This document shows positions 44,720 through 59,700 of a stretch of 64,000 nt of DNA, piece by piece. Every line of letters starts with the position of its first letter. The first letter of the stretch is position 1. The position numbers were made by a program, and so were the translations under genes. A model generated the notes under the pieces. It did no database searches, was not told the origin of the DNA, and saw nothing but the letters and a program-made list of their open reading frames with translations. This DNA is from Cinnamomum chago (lineage: Eukaryota; Streptophyta; Magnoliopsida; Laurales; Lauraceae), in contig CP142452.1 of NCBI GenBank assembly GCA_038049695.1, positions 29,872,501 to 29,936,500 on the forward strand, given 5' to 3'.

Positions 44720-47700
44720 AATCCGGGATTCGAAATCTCGTTTCGTCAATTCCTGTAAGTCATTTATGACTAGGGGCCCGTGCCCGTCAAGTTTCGAGGG
44801 CAACGGACCACGTTTGCTGATTTTGTGCGCCCGGAGGCTCGTTTTTTAGGTTTTAAGCTAACCTTCTAACTTAATTCTACGTTCTAACTTTACGGGCAAT
44901 CCGGGACTCGTAATCTCGTTCCGTCAGTTCCTGCAAGTCATGAATGACTAGAGGCCCGTTTCGTCAAGTTTCAGGGGCAACGGAACCCGTTTGCTCATTT
45001 TGGGTATATGGAGGCTTGTTTTCTAGGTTTTAAGTTAACGATCTAACTTAAACCTATGTTTCATATGTAAGGAAAATCCGGGATTCAGAACCTCGTTCCG
45101 TCAGTTCTTGCAAGTCATGAATGACTAGGTGTCCGTGCCCGTAAAGTTTCACGGGCGACGAAGCCAATTAGCTCATTTTGGGCGCTTGGAGGCTTATTTT
45201 CTAGGTTTAAGCTAACGTTCTCACTTTTATACCTACGTTTCAACTGTACGGACCATCCAGAATTTAGAATCTCGAACCGTCAGTTCCTACAAGTCATGAA
45301 TGACTACGGACCCGTGCCCGTCAAATTTCACGAGCAACGGACCCCGTTTGCTCATTAAGGGGCCCCGGAGGCTCGTTTTCTAGATTTAAAGCTAACGTTC
45401 TAATTTAAACCTACGTTTCAACCGTACATGCAATCCGGTAATTGAATTCTTGTTCTGTCAATTCCTGCAAGTCGTGAATGAGTAGGAGCCCGTGCCCGTC
45501 AAGTCTCCCAGGCAACGGAGCCCGTTTGCTTATTTTGGGCGCTTGGAGGCTTATTTTCTAGGTTTAAGCTAACGTTCTTACTTTTATACCTATGTTTCAA
45601 ATGTACGGACCATCCAGAATTTAGAATCTCGAACCGTCAGTTCCTACAAGTCATGAATGACTACGGACCCGTGCCCGTCAAATTTCACGGGCAACGGACC
45701 ACGTTTGCTCATTAAGGGGCCCCGGAGGCTCGTTTTCTAGATTTAAAGCTAATGTTCTAACTTAACCTACGTTTCAACCGTACGTGCAATCCGGTAATTG
45801 AATTCTTGTTCTGTCAGTTCCTGCAAGTCGTGAATGAGTAGGAGCCCGTGCTCGTCAAGTCTCCCAGGCAACGGAGCCCGTTTGCTTATTTTGGGCGCCC
45901 GGACATTCGTTTTCTATTTTTTAAGCTAACGTTCTAACTTAAACATACGTTTCTACTGTACGTGCAATCCGGGATTCGGGATCTCGTTCCGTCAATTCCT
46001 GTAAGCCATGAATGACTAGGGTCCCGTGCTCGTCAAGTTTCGAGGGCAACGGAGCCCGTTTTCTCATTTTGGGCGCTCGGAGGCTCGTTTTCTAAGTTTT
46101 AAGCTAATGTTCTAACCTAAACCTACGTTTCAACTGTACGGGCAATCCGTGATTTAGAAACTCGTTCTGTCAGTTCTTACAAGTAATGAATTAGTAGGGG
46201 CCCGTGGCCGTCAAGTTTCACGGGCAACGGACCCCGTTTGCTGATTTTGTGCGCCTGGAGGCTCATTTTCTAGGTTTTAAGCTAACGTTCTAACCTAAAT
46301 CTACGTTCTAACTGTACGGGCAATCCGGGACTCGTAATCTCGTTCCGTCAGATACTGCAAGTCATGAATGACTAGAGCCCCGATTCGTCGAGTTTCAGGG
46401 GCAACGGAACCCGTTTGCTCATTTTGGGTACATGGAGGCTTCTTTTCTAGGTTTTAAGTTAACGATCTAACTTAAACCTATGTTTCATATTTAAGGAAAA
46501 TTCGGGATTCGGAACCTCGTTCCGTCAGTTCTTGCAAGTCATGAATGACTAGGTGTCCGTGCCCGTAAAGTTTCACGGGCGACGGAGCCAGTTAGCTCAT
46601 TTTGGGCGCTTGGAGGCTTATTTTTTAGGTTTAAGCTAACGTTCTCACTTTTATACCTACGTTTCAACTGTACGAACCATCTAGAATTTAGAATCTCGAA
46701 CCGTCAGTTCCTACAAGTCATGAATGACTACGGACCCGTGCCCGTCAAATTTCACGGGCAACGGACCCTGTTTTCTCATTAAGGGGCCCCGGAGGCTCGT
46801 TTTCTAGATTTAAAGCTAATGTTCTAACTTAACCTACGTTTCAACCGTACGTGCAATCCGGTAATTGAATTCTTGTTCTGTCAGTTTCTGCAAGTCGTGA
46901 ATGAGTAGGAACCCGTGCCCGTCAAGTCTCCCAGGCAACGGAGCCCGTTTGCTTATTTTGGGCGCCCGGACTTTCGTTTTTTATGTTTTAAGCTAACGTT
47001 CTAACTTAAACATACGTTTCGACTGTACGTGCAATCCGGGATTCGGGATCTCGTTCCATCAATTTCTGTAAGTCATGAATGACTAGGGGCCCGTGCCCGG
47101 CAAGTTTCTAGGGCAATGGAGCCCGCTTTCTCATTTTGGGCGCTCGGAGGCTCGTTTTCTAGGTTTTAAGCTAACGTTCTAACCTAAATCTAGCTTCCAA
47201 CTGTGCGGGCAATTCGGGATTCGGAATCTCGTTCCGTCAATTCCTGTGAGCCATGAATGACTAGGGTCCCGTGCTCGTCAAGTTTCACGGTCAATAGATC
47301 CCGTTTGGTCATTTTGTGCCCCCGGAGGCTCGTTTTCTAGGTTTTAAGCTAGCGTTTTAACTTCAACCAACGTTCCAACTGTACGGGCAATTCGGGATTC
47401 GGAATCTCGTTCCGTCAATTCTTGTAAGTCATTTATGACTAGGGGCCCGTCCCCGTCAAGTTTCGAGGGCAACGGAGCCCGTTTTCTCATTTTGGGCGCT
47501 CGGAGGCTCGTTTTCTAGGTTTTAAGCTAATGTTCTAACCTAAACCTACGTTTCAACTGTACGGGCAATCAGGGATTTAGAATCTCGTTCTGTCAGTTCT
47601 TACAAGTCATGAATGAGTAGGGGCCCGTGGCCGTCAAGTTTCACGGGCAACGTTTGCTGATTTTGTGCGCCTAGAGGCTCGTTTTCTAGGTTTTAAGCTA

Positions 47701-50700
47701 ACGTTCTAACTTAAATCTACGTTCTAACTGTACAGGCAATCCGGGACTCGTAATCTCGTTCCGTCAGATCCTGCAAGTCATGAATGACTAGAGGCCCGAT
47801 TCGTCGAGTTTCAGGGTCAATGGAGCCCGTTTGCTCATTTTGGGCACATGGAGGCTTGTTTTCTAGGTTTTAAGTTAACGATCTAACTTAAACCTACGTT
47901 TCATATGTACGGAAAATCCGGGATTCGTAACCTCGTTTCGTCAGTTCTTGCAAGTCATGAATGACTAGGTGTCCGTGCCCGTAAAGTTTCACGGGCGACG
48001 GAGCCAGTTAGCTCATTTTGGGCGCTTGGAGGCTTCTTTTCTTGGTTTAAGCTAACGTTCTAACTTTTAAACCTACGTTTCAACTGTACGGACCATCCGG
48101 AATCTAGAATCTCGATTCGTCAGTTCCTACAAGTCATGAATGACTACGGACCCGTGCCCGTCAAATTTCACGGGCAACGGACCCCGTTTGCTCATTAACG
48201 GGCCCCGGAGGCTCGTTTTTTAGATTTAAAGCTAACGTTCTAACTTAAACCTACGTTTCAACCGTACGGGCAATCCGGTAATCAAATTCTTGTTCTGTCA
48301 GTTCCTGCAAGTCGTGAATGACTAGGAGCCCGTGCTGGTCAAGTCTCCCAGGCAACGGAGCCCGTTTGCTTAATTTGGGCGCCCGGACTTTCGTTTTCTA
48401 TTTTTTAAGCTAACGTTCTAACTTAAACATATGTTTCTACTGTACGTGCAATCCGGGATTCGGGATCTCGTTCCGTCAATTCCTGTAAGCCATGAATGAC
48501 TAAGGTCCCGTGCTCGTCAAATTTCGAGGGCAACGGAGCCCGTTTTCTCATTTTTGGCGCTCGGAGGCTCGTTTTCTAAGTTTTAAGCTAATGTTCTAAC
48601 CTAAACCTACGTTTCAACTGTACGGGCAATCCGCGATTTAGAATCTCGTTCTGTCAGTTCTTACAAGTCATGAATGAGTAGGGGCCCGTGGCCGTCAAGT
48701 TTCACGGGCAACGGACCCCGTTTGCTGATTTTTTGAGCCCGGAGGCTCGTTTTATAGGTTTTAAGCTAACGTTCTAACTTAAGTTTACGTTCTAACTGTA
48801 CGGGCAATCCGGGACTCGTAATCTCGTTCCGTCAGTTCCTGCAAGTCATGAATGACTAGAGGCCCGTTTCGTCGAGTTTCAGGGGCAACGGAACCCGTTT
48901 GCTCATTTTGGGTACATGGAGGTTTGTTTTCTAGGTTTTAAGTTAACGATCTAACTTAAACCTATAATTCATATGTAAGGAAAATCCGGGATTCGGAACC
49001 TCGTTCCGTCAGTTCTTGCAAGTCATGAATGACTAGGTGTCCGTGCCCGTAAAGTTTCACGGGCGACGTAGCCAGTTAGCTCATTTTGGGCGCTTGGAGG
49101 CTTATTTTCTAGGTTTAAGCTAACGTTCTCACTTTTATACCTACGTTTCAACTGTACGGACCATCCAGAATTTAGAATCTCGAACCGTCAGTTCCTACAA
49201 GTCATGAATGACTACGGACCCGTGCCCGTCAAATTTCACGGGCAACGGACCCTGTTTGCTCATTAAGGGGCCCCAGAGGCTCGTTTTCTAGATTTAAAGT
49301 TAACGTTCTAACTTAAACCTACGTTTCAACCGTACGGGAAATCCGGTAATCGAATTCTCGTTCTGTCAATTCCTGCAAGTCGTGAATGACTAAGAGCCCG
49401 TGCCCGTTAAGTCTCCCAGGCAGCGGAGCCTGTTTGCTTATTTTGGGCGCCCGGACTTTCGTTTTCTATGTTTTAAGCTAACGTTTTAACTTAAACTTAC
49501 GTTTCGACTGTACGTGCAATCCGGGATTCGGGATCTCGTGCCATGAATTCCTGTAAGTCATGAATGACTAGGGGCCCGTGCCCGGCAAGTTTCTAGGGCA
49601 ATGGAGCCCGCTTTCTCATTTTGGGCGCTCGGAGGGTCGTTTTATAGGTTTTAAGCTAACGTTCTAACCTAAACCTAGCTTCCAACTGTGCGGGCAATTC
49701 GGGATTAGGAATCTCGTTCCGTCAGTTCCTGTGAGCCATGAATGACTAGGGTCCCGTGCTCGTCAAGTTTCACGGTCAACAGATTTCGTTTGGTCATTTT
49801 GTGCCCCCGGAGGCTCGTTTTCTAGGTTTTAAGCTAACGTTTTAACTTCAACCAACGTTCCAACTGTACGGGCAATCCGGGATTCGGAATCTCGTTCCGT
49901 CTATTCCTGTAAGTCATTTATGACTAGGGGCCCGTGCCCGTCAAGTTTCGAGGGCAACGGAGACCGTTTTCTCATTTTGGGCGCTCGGAGGCTCGTTTTC
50001 TAGGTTTTAAGCTAATGTTCTAACCTAAACCTACGGTTAAACTGTACGGGTAATCCGGGATTTAGAATCTCGTTCTGTCAGTTCTTACAAGTCATGAATG
50101 AGTAGGGGCCCGTGGCCGTCAAGTTTCACGGCAACGGACCCCGTTTGTTGATTTTGTGCGCCCGTAGGCTGGTTTTCTAGGTTTTAAGCTAACGTTCTAA
50201 CTTAAATCTACGTTCTAACTGTATTGGCAATACGGGACTCGTAATCTCGTTCCGTCAGTTCCTGCAAGTCATGAATGACTAGAGGCCCGTTTCGTCGGAT
50301 TCAGGGGCAATGGAGCCCGTTTGCTCATTTTGGGCACATGGAGGTTTGTTTTCTAGGTTTTAAGGTAACGATCTAACTTAAACCTACGTTTCATATGTAC
50401 GGAAATCCCGGGATTCGAAACCTCGCTCCGTCAGTTCTTGCAAGTCATGAATGACTAGGTGTCCGTGCCCGTAAAGTTTCAAGGGCGACGGACCCCGTTT
50501 GCTCATTAAGGGGCCCCGGAGGCACGTTTTCTAGATTTAAAGCTAACGTTCTAACTTAAACCTACGTTTCAACCGTACGGGCAATCCGGTAATCGAATTC
50601 TTGTTCTTTCAGTTCCTGCAAGTCGTGAATGACTAGGAGCCCGTGCTCGTCAAGTCTCCCAGGCAACGGAGCCCGTTTGCTTATTTTGGGGGTCCGGACT

Positions 50701-53700
50701 TTCGTTTTCTATGTTTTAAGCAAACGTTCTAACTTAAACATACGTTTCGACTGTACGTGCAATCCGGGATTCGGGATCTCGTTCCGTCAATTCCTACAAG
50801 TCATGAATGACTAGGGGCCCGTGCCCAGTAAGATTCTAGGGCAATGGAGCCCGTTTTCTCATTTTGGGCGCTCGGAGGCTCGTTTTCTAAGTTTTAAGCT
50901 AACGTTCTAACCGAAACCTAGCTTCCAACTGTGCGGGCAATCCGGGATTCGGAATTTCGTTCCGTCAGTTCCTGTGAGCCATGAATGACTAGGGTCCCGT
51001 GCCGTCAAGTTTCACGGTCAACAGATCCCGTTTGGTCATTTTGTGCCCCCGGAGGCTCGTTTCTAGGTTTTAAGTTAACGTTTTAACTTCAACCAACGTT
51101 CCAACTGTACGGGCAATCCGGGATTCGGAATCTCGTTCCGTCAATTCCTGTAAGTCATTTATGACTAGGGCCCGTGCCCGTCAAGTTTCGAGGGCAACGG
51201 AGCCCGTTTTCTCATTTTGGGCGCTCGGAGGCTCGTTTTCTAGGTTTTAAGCTAATGTTCTAACCTAAACCTACGTTTCAACTGTACGAGCAATCCGGGA
51301 TTTAGAATCTCGTTCTGTCAGTTCTTACAAGTCATGAATGAGTAGGGGCCCGTGGCCGTCAAGTTTCACGGGCAACGGACCCCGTTTGCTGATTTTGTGC
51401 GCCCGGAAGCTCGTTTTCTAGGTTTTAAGCTAGCGTTTTAACTTAAATCTACGTTCTAACTGTACGGGCAATCCGGGACTCGTAATCTCGTTCCCTCAGT
51501 TCCTGCAAGTCATGAATGACTAGACGTCCGCTTCGTCGAGTTTGAGGGGCAACGGAGCCCGTTTGCTCATTTTGGGCACAAGGAGGCTTGTTTTCTAGGT
51601 TTTAAGTTAACGATCTAACTTAAATCCGGGATTCGGAACCTCGTTCCGTCAGTTCTTGCAAGTCATGAATGACTAGGTGTCCGTGCCCGTAAAGTTTCAC
51701 GGGCGACGGAGCCAGTTAGCTCATTTTGGGCGCTGGTAGGCTTATTTTCTAGGTTTAAGCTAACGTTCTAACTTTTAAACCTACGTTTCAACTGTACGGA
51801 CCATCCGGAATTTACAATCTCGATCCGTCAGTTCGTACTAGTAATAAATGACTACGGACCCGTGCCCGTAAAATTTCACGGGCAACGGACCCCGTTTGCT
51901 CATTAAGGGGCCCCGGAGGCTCGTTTTCTAAATTTAAAGCTAATGTTCTAACTTAAACTTACGTTTCAACCGTACGCGAAATCCGGTAATCGGATTCTCG
52001 TTCTGTCAGTTCCTGCAAGTCGTGAATGACTAGGAGCGCGTGCCCGTCAACAGGCAGCGGAGCCCGTTTGCTTATTTTGGGCGCCCGGACTTTCGTTTTC
52101 TATGTTTTAAGCTAACGTTCTAACTTAAACTTACGTTTCGATTGTACGTGCAATTCAGGATTCAGAATCTCGTTGCGTCAATTCCTGTAAGTCATGAATG
52201 ACTAGGGGCCCGTGCCCGGCAAGTTTCTAGATTTAAAGCTAACGTTCTAACTTAAACTATCGTTTCAACCGTACGGGCAATCCGGTAATCGAATTCTCGT
52301 TTTGTCAGTTCCTGCAAGTCGTGAATGACTAGGAGCCCATGCCCGCCAAGTGTCCCAGGCAACGGAACCCGTTTGATTATTTTGGGCTCCCGGACTTTTG
52401 TTTTCTGTGTTTTAAGCTAACGTTCTAAGTTAAACTTACGTTTCGACTGTACGTGCAATCCGGGATTCGTAATCTCGTTCCGTCAATTCCTGTAAGTCAT
52501 GAATGACTAGGGGCCCATGCCCGGCAAGTTTTCTAGGTTTTAAGCTAACGTTCTAAGCTAAACCTAGCTTCCAACTATGCGGGCAATTCGGGATTCGGAA
52601 TCACGTTCCGTCAGTTCCTGTGAGCCATGAAAGACAAGGTTCCCGTGCCCGTCAAGTTTCACGGTCAACAGATCCCGTTTGGTCATTTTTTGCCCCCGGA
52701 GGCTCGTTTTCTAGGTTTTAAGCTAACGTTTTAACTTCAACCAACGGTCCAACTGTACGGGCAATTCGGGATTCGAAATTTCGTTCCGTCAATTCCTGTA
52801 AGTCATTTATTACTAGGGGCCCGTGCCCGTCAAGTTTCGAGGGCAACGGAGCCCGTTTTCTCATTTTGGGCGGTCGGAGGCTTGTTTTCTAGGTTTTAAG
52901 CTAATGTTCTAACCTAAACCTACGTTTCAACTGTACGGGCAATCCGGGATTTAGAATCTCGTTCTGTCAGTTCTTACAAGTCATTGATGAGTAGGAGCCC
53001 GTGGCCGTCAAGTTTCACGGGCAACGGACCCCGTTTACTGATTTTGTGCGCCCGGAGGCTCGTTTTCTAAGTTTTAAGCTAACGTTATAACTTAAATCTA
53101 CGTTCTAACTGTACGGTCAATCCGGGACTCGTAATCTCGTTCCGTCAGTTCCTGCAAGTCATGAATGACTAGAGGCCCGTTTCGTCAAGTTTCATGGGCA
53201 ACGGAGCCCGTTTGCTCATTTTGGGCACATGGATTGTTTTCTAGGTTTTAAGTTAACAATATAACTTAAACCCACGTTTCATATGTACGGAAAGCCCGGG
53301 ATTAGAAACCTCATTCCGTCATTTCTTGCAAGTCATTAATGACTAGGTGTCCGTGCCCGTAATGTTTCACGGGCGACGGAGCCAGTTAGCTCATTTTGGG
53401 CGCTTGGAGGCTTATTTTCTAGGTTTAAGCTAACGTTCTAACTGAAACCTACGTTTCAACTGTACGGACCATTCGGAATTTAGAATATCGTTCCGTCAGT
53501 TCCTAAAAGTCATCAATGACTACGGACCCGTGCCCGTCAAATTTCACGGGCAACGGACCTCGTTAGCTCATTAAGGGGCCCCTGAGGCTCGTTTTCTAAA
53601 TTTAAAGCTAACGTTCAACCGTACGGGCAATCCGGCAATCGAATTCTCGTTCTGTCTGTTCCTGCAAGTCGTGAATGACTAGGAGCCCGTTCCCGTCAAG

Positions 53701-56700
53701 GCTCCCAGGCAACGGAGCCCGTTTGCTTATTTTGGGCGCCCGAACTTTCGTTTTCTATGTTTTAAGCTAACGTTCTAACTTAAACTTACGTTTCGACTGT
53801 ACGGGCAATCCGGGATTCAGAATTTCGTTGCGTCAATTCCTGTAACTCATGAATGACTAGGGGCCCGTGCCCGGCAAGTTTCGAGGGAAATGGAGCCCGC
53901 TTTCTCATTTTGGGCGCTCGGAGGCTCGTTTTCTAGGTTTTAAGCTAACGTTCTAACCTAAACCTAGCTTCCAACTGTGCGGGCAATCCGGGATTCGGAT
54001 TCTCGTTCCGTCAGTTCCTGTGAGCCATGAATGACTAGGGTCCCATTCACGTCAAGTTTCGAGGGCAACGGAGCCCGTTTTCTCATTTTGGGCGCTCGGA
54101 GGCTTGTTTTCTAGGTTTTAAGATAATGTTCTTACCCTAACCTACATTTCAACTGTACGGGCAATCCGGGACTTAGAATCTCGTTCTGTCAGTTCTTACA
54201 AGTCATGAATGAGTAGGGGCCCGTGACCGTCAATTTTCACGGGCAACGGACCCCGTTTGCTGATTTTGTGCGCCCGGAGGCTCGTTTTCTAGGTTTTAAG
54301 CTAACGTTCTAACTGTACGGTCAATCCGGGACTCGTAATCTCGTTCCGTCAGTTCCTGCAAGTCATGAATGACTAGAGGCCCGTTTCATCCAGTTTCATG
54401 GGCAACGGAGCCGTTTGCTCATTTTGGGCACATGGAGGCTTGTTTTCTAGGTTTTAAGTTAACGATCTAACTTAAACCTACGTTTCATATGTACGGAAAA
54501 TCCGGGATTCGGAACCTTGTTCCGTCAGTTCTTACATGTCATGAATGACTAGGTGTCCGTGCCCGTAAAGTTTCACGGGCAACAGAGCGAGTTAGCTCAT
54601 TTTGGGCGCTTGTAGGCTTATTTTCTAGGTTTAACCTAACGTTGTAACTTTTAAACCTACGTTTCAACTGTACAGACCATCCGGAATTTAGAATCTCGAT
54701 CCGTCATTTCCTACAAGTCATGAATGACTACGGACCCGTGCCCGTCAAATTTCACGGGCAGCGGACCCCGTTTGCTCATTAAGGGATCCCGGAAGCTCGT
54801 TTTCTAGATTTAAAGCTTACGTTCTAACTTAAACATATGTTTCAACCGTACGGGCAATCCGGTAATCGAATTCTCGTTCTGTCAGTTCCTGCAAGTCGTG
54901 AATGACTAGGAGCCCTTGCCCGTCAAGTCTCCCAAGCAACGGAGCCCGTTTGCTTATTTTGGGCGCCCGGACTTTCGTTTTCTATGTTTTAAGCTAACGT
55001 TCTAACTTAAACTTACGTTTCGACTGTACGTGCAATCCGGGATTCGAAATCTCGTTCCTTCAATTCCAGTAAGTAATGAATGACTAGGGGCCCGTGCTCG
55101 GCAAGTTTCTAGGGCAATGGAGCCGGCTTTCTCATTTTGGGCGCTCGGAGGCTCGTTTTCTAGGTTTTAAGCTAACGTTCTAACCGAAACCTACGTTTCA
55201 ACTGTACGGGCAATCCGGGATTCGGAATTTCGTTTTATCCGTTCTTACAAGTCATTGATGAGTAGGGGCCCGTGGCCGTCAAGTTTCACTGGCAACGGAC
55301 CCCGTTTGCTGATTTTGTGCGCACGGATTCTCGTTTTTTAGGTTTTAAGCTAACGTTCTAACTTAAATCTACGTTCTAACTGTACGGTCAATCTAGGACT
55401 CGTAATCTCGTTCCGTCAGTTCCTGCAAGTCATGAATGACTAGAGGCCCGTTTCGTCGAGTTTCAGGGGCAACCGAGCCCGTTTGCTCATTTTGGGCACA
55501 TGGAGGCTTGTTTTCTAGGTTTTAAGTTAACGATCTAACTTAAACCTACGTTTCATATGTACGGAAAACCTGGGATTCGAAACCTCATTCCGTCAGTTCT
55601 TGCAAGTCATGAATGACTAGGTGTCCGTGCCCGTAAAGTTTCACGGGCGACGGAGCCAGTTAGCTCATTTTGGGCGCTTGGAGGCTCATTTTCTACGTTT
55701 AAGCTAACGTTCTTACTTTTAAACCTACGTTTCAACTGTACGGACCATCCGGAATTTAGAATCTCGATCTGCCAGTTCCTACAAGTCATGAATGACTACG
55801 GACCCATGCCCGTCAAATTTCACGGGCAACGGACCCCGTTTGCTCATTAAGGGGCCCCAGAGGCTCGTTTTCTGGAATTAAAGCTAACGTTCTAACTTAA
55901 ACCTACGTTTCAACCGTACGGGCAATCCGTTAAACGAATTCTCGTTCTGTCAGTTCCTTCAGGTCGTGAATGACTAGGAGCTCGTGCCCATCAAGGCTCC
56001 CAGGCAATGGAGCCCGTTTGCTTATTTTGGGCGCCCGGACTTTCGTTTTCTATATTTTAAGCTAACGTTCTAACTTAAACTTACGTTTCGAATGTACGTA
56101 CAATCCGGGATTCGGAATCTCGTTGCGTCAATTCCTATAAGTCATGAATGACTAGGGGCCCGTGCCCGGCAAGTTTCTAGGGAAATGGAGCCCGCTTTCT
56201 CATTTTGGGCGCTCGGAGGCTCGTTTTCTAGGTTTTAAGCTAACGTTCTAACCGAAACCTAGCTTCCAACTGTGCGGGCAATCCGGGATTCGGAATCTCG
56301 TTCCGTCAGTTCCTGTGAGCCATGAATGACTAGGGTCCCATTCCTGTCAAGTTTCGAGGGCAACGGAGCCCGTTTTCTCATTTTGGGCGTTCGGAGGCTC
56401 GTTTTCTAGGTTTTAAGATAATGTTCTAACCTAAACCTACGTTTCAACTGTACGGGCAATCCGGGATTTAGAATTTCGTTCTGTCAGTTCTTACAAGTCA
56501 TGAATGAGTAGGGGCCCGTTGCCATCAAGTTTCATGGGCAACGGACCCCGTTTAAAGATTTTGTGATCCCGGAGGCTCGTTTTCTAGGTTTAAGCTAACG
56601 TTCTAACTTAAATCTTCGTTTTAACTGTACGGGCAATCCGGGACTCGTAATCTCTTTCCGTCAGTTCCTGCAAGTCATGAATGACTAGATGCCCGTTTCG

Positions 56701-59700
56701 TCGAGTTTCAGGGGCAACGGAGCCCGTTTGCTCATTTTGGGCACTTGGAGGCTTTTTTTCTAGGTTTTAATTTAACGATCTAACTTAAACCTACGTTTCA
56801 TATGTACGTAAAATCCGAGATTCGGAACCTCATTCCATCAGTTCTTGCAAGTCATGAATCACTAGGTGTCCGTGCCCGTAAAGTTTCACGGGCAACAGAG
56901 CTAGTTAGCTCATTTTGGGCGCTTGTAAGGTTATTTTGTAGGTTTAAGCTAACGTTCTAACTTTTAAACGTACGTTTCAATTGTACGGAGCATCCGGAAT
57001 TTACAATCTCGATCCGTCAGTTCCTACAAGTCATGAATGACTACGGACCCGTGCCCATCAAATTTCACGGGCAACGGACCCCGTTTGCTCATTAAGGGGC
57101 CCCGGAGGCTCGTTTTCTAGATTTAAAGCTAACGTTCTAACTTAAACCTACGTTTCAACCGTACGGGAAATCCGGTAATCGAATTCTCGTTCGGTCAGTT
57201 CCTACAAGTCGTGAATGACTAGGAGCCCATGCCCGTTAAGTCTCCCAGGCAGCGGAGCCCGTTTTCTTATTTTGGGCGTCCGGACTTTCGTTTTCTATGT
57301 TTTAAGCTAACGTTTTAACTTAAACTTACGTTTCGACTGTACGTGCAATCCGGGATTCGGGATCTCGTGCCATGAATTCCTGTACGTCATGAATGACTAG
57401 GGGCCCGTGCCCGGCAAATTTCTAGGGCAATGGAGCCCGCTTTCTCATTTTGGGCGCTCGGAGGCTCGTTTTCTAGGTTTTAAGCTAACGTTCTAACCGA
57501 AATCTAGCTTCCAACTGTGCGGGCAATCTGGGATTCGGAATCTCGTTCCGTCAGTTCTTGTGAGCCATGAATGACTAGGTTCCCGTGCCCGTCAAGTTTA
57601 ACGGTCAACGGATCCCGTTTGGTCATTTTGTGCCTCTAGAGGCTCGTTTTTTAGGTTTTAAGCTAACGTTTTAACTTCAACCAACGTTCCAACTGTACGG
57701 GCAATCCGGGATTCGGAATCTCGTTCCGTCAATTCCTATAAGTCATTTATGACTAGGGGCCCGTGCCCGTCAAGTTTCGAGGGCAACGGAGCCCGTTTTC
57801 TCATTTTGGGCGCTCGGAGGCTTGTTTTCTAGGTTTTAAGCTAATGTTCTAACCTAAACCTACGTTTCAACTGTACGGGCAATCCGGGATTTAGAATCTC
57901 GTTTTATCCGTTCTTACAAGTCATGGATGAGTAGGGGCCCGTGGCCGTCAAGTTTCACTGGCAACGGACCCCGTTTGCTTATTTTGTGCGCACGGATTCT
58001 CGTTTTTTAGGTTTTAAGCTAACGTTCTAACTTAAATCTACGTTCTAACTGTACGGTCAATCCAGGACTCGTAATCTCGTTCCGTCAGTTCCTGCAAGTC
58101 ATGAATGACTAGAGGCCCGTTTCGTCGAGTTTCAGGGGCAACTGAGCCCGTTTGCTCATTTTGGGCACATGGAGGCTTGTTTTCTAGGTTTTAAGTTAAC
58201 GATCTAACTTAAACCTACGTTTCATATGTACGGAAAACCTGGGATTCGAAACCTCATTCCGTCAGTTCTTGCAAGTCATGAATGACTAGGTGTCCGTGCC
58301 CGTAAAGTTTCACGTTTGGTCATTTTGTGCCCCCGGAGGCTCGTTTTCTAGGTTTTAAGGTAACGTTTTAACTTCAACCAATGTTCCAACTGTACGGGCA
58401 ATCCGGGATTCGGAATCTCGTTCCGACAATTCTTGTAAGTCATTTATGACTAGGGGCCCGTGCCCGTCAAGTTTCGAGTGCAACGGAGCCCGTTTTCTCA
58501 TTTTGGGCGCTCGTAGGCTCGTTTTCTAGGTTTTAAGCTAATGTTTTAACCTAAACCTACGTTTCAACTGTACGGGCAATCCGGGATTTAGAATCTCGTT
58601 CTGTCAATTCTTACCTGTCATTAATGAGTAGGGGCCCGTGGCCGTCAAGTTTCACGGGCAACGGACCCCGTCTGCTGATTTTGTGTGCCCGCAGGCTCGT
58701 TTTCTAGGTTTTAAGCTAATGTTCTAACTTAAATCTAGGTTCTAACTGTACGGGCAATCCGGGACTCGTAATCTCGTTCCGTCAGTTCCTGCAAATCATG
58801 AATGACTAGAGGCCCGTCTCGTCAAGTTTCAGGGGCAACGGAGCCCGTTTGCTCATTTTGGGCACATGGAGGCTTGTTTTCTAGGTTTTAAGTTAACGAT
58901 CTAACTCAAACCTACATTTCATATGTACGGAAAATCCGGGATTCGGAACCTCATTCCGTCAGTTTTTGCATGTCATGAATGACTAGGTGTCCGTGCCCGT
59001 AAAGTTTCACGGGCAACGGAGCCAGTTAGCTCATTTTGGGCGCTGGGGGGCTTATTTTCTAGATTTAAGCTAGCGTTCTAACTTAGACCTACGTTTCAAT
59101 TGTACGGGCAATCTGGTAATCGAATTCTCGTTCTGTCAGTTCCTACAAGTCGTGAATGACTAGGAGCCCGTGCCCGTCAAGTTTCCCAGGCAACGGAGCT
59201 TATTTTGCTTATTTTGGGCGCCCGGACTTTCGTTTTCTATGTTTTAAGCTCACATTCTAACTTAAACTTACGTTTCGACTGTACGTGCAATCCGGGATTC
59301 GGAATCTCGTTTCGTCAATTCCTGTAAGTCATGAATGACTAGGGGCCCGTGCCCGGCACGTTTCTGGGGAAATGAAGCCCGGTTTCTCATTTTGGGCGCT
59401 CGGAGGCTCGTTTTTTAGGTTTTAAGCTAACGTTCTAACCTAAACCTAGCTTCCAACTGTGCGGGCAATCCGGGATTCGGAATCCCGTTCCGTCAGTTCC
59501 AGTAAGCCATTAATGACAAGGGTCCTGTGCCCGTCAGGTTTCACGGTCAACCGATCCCGTTAGGTCATTTTGTGCCCCCGGAGGATCGTTTTCTAGGTTT
59601 TAAGCTAACGTTTTAACTTCAACCAACGAGTCAACTGTACGGGCAATCCGGGATTCAGAATCTCGTTCCGTCAATTCTTGTAAGTCATGAATGACTAGGG

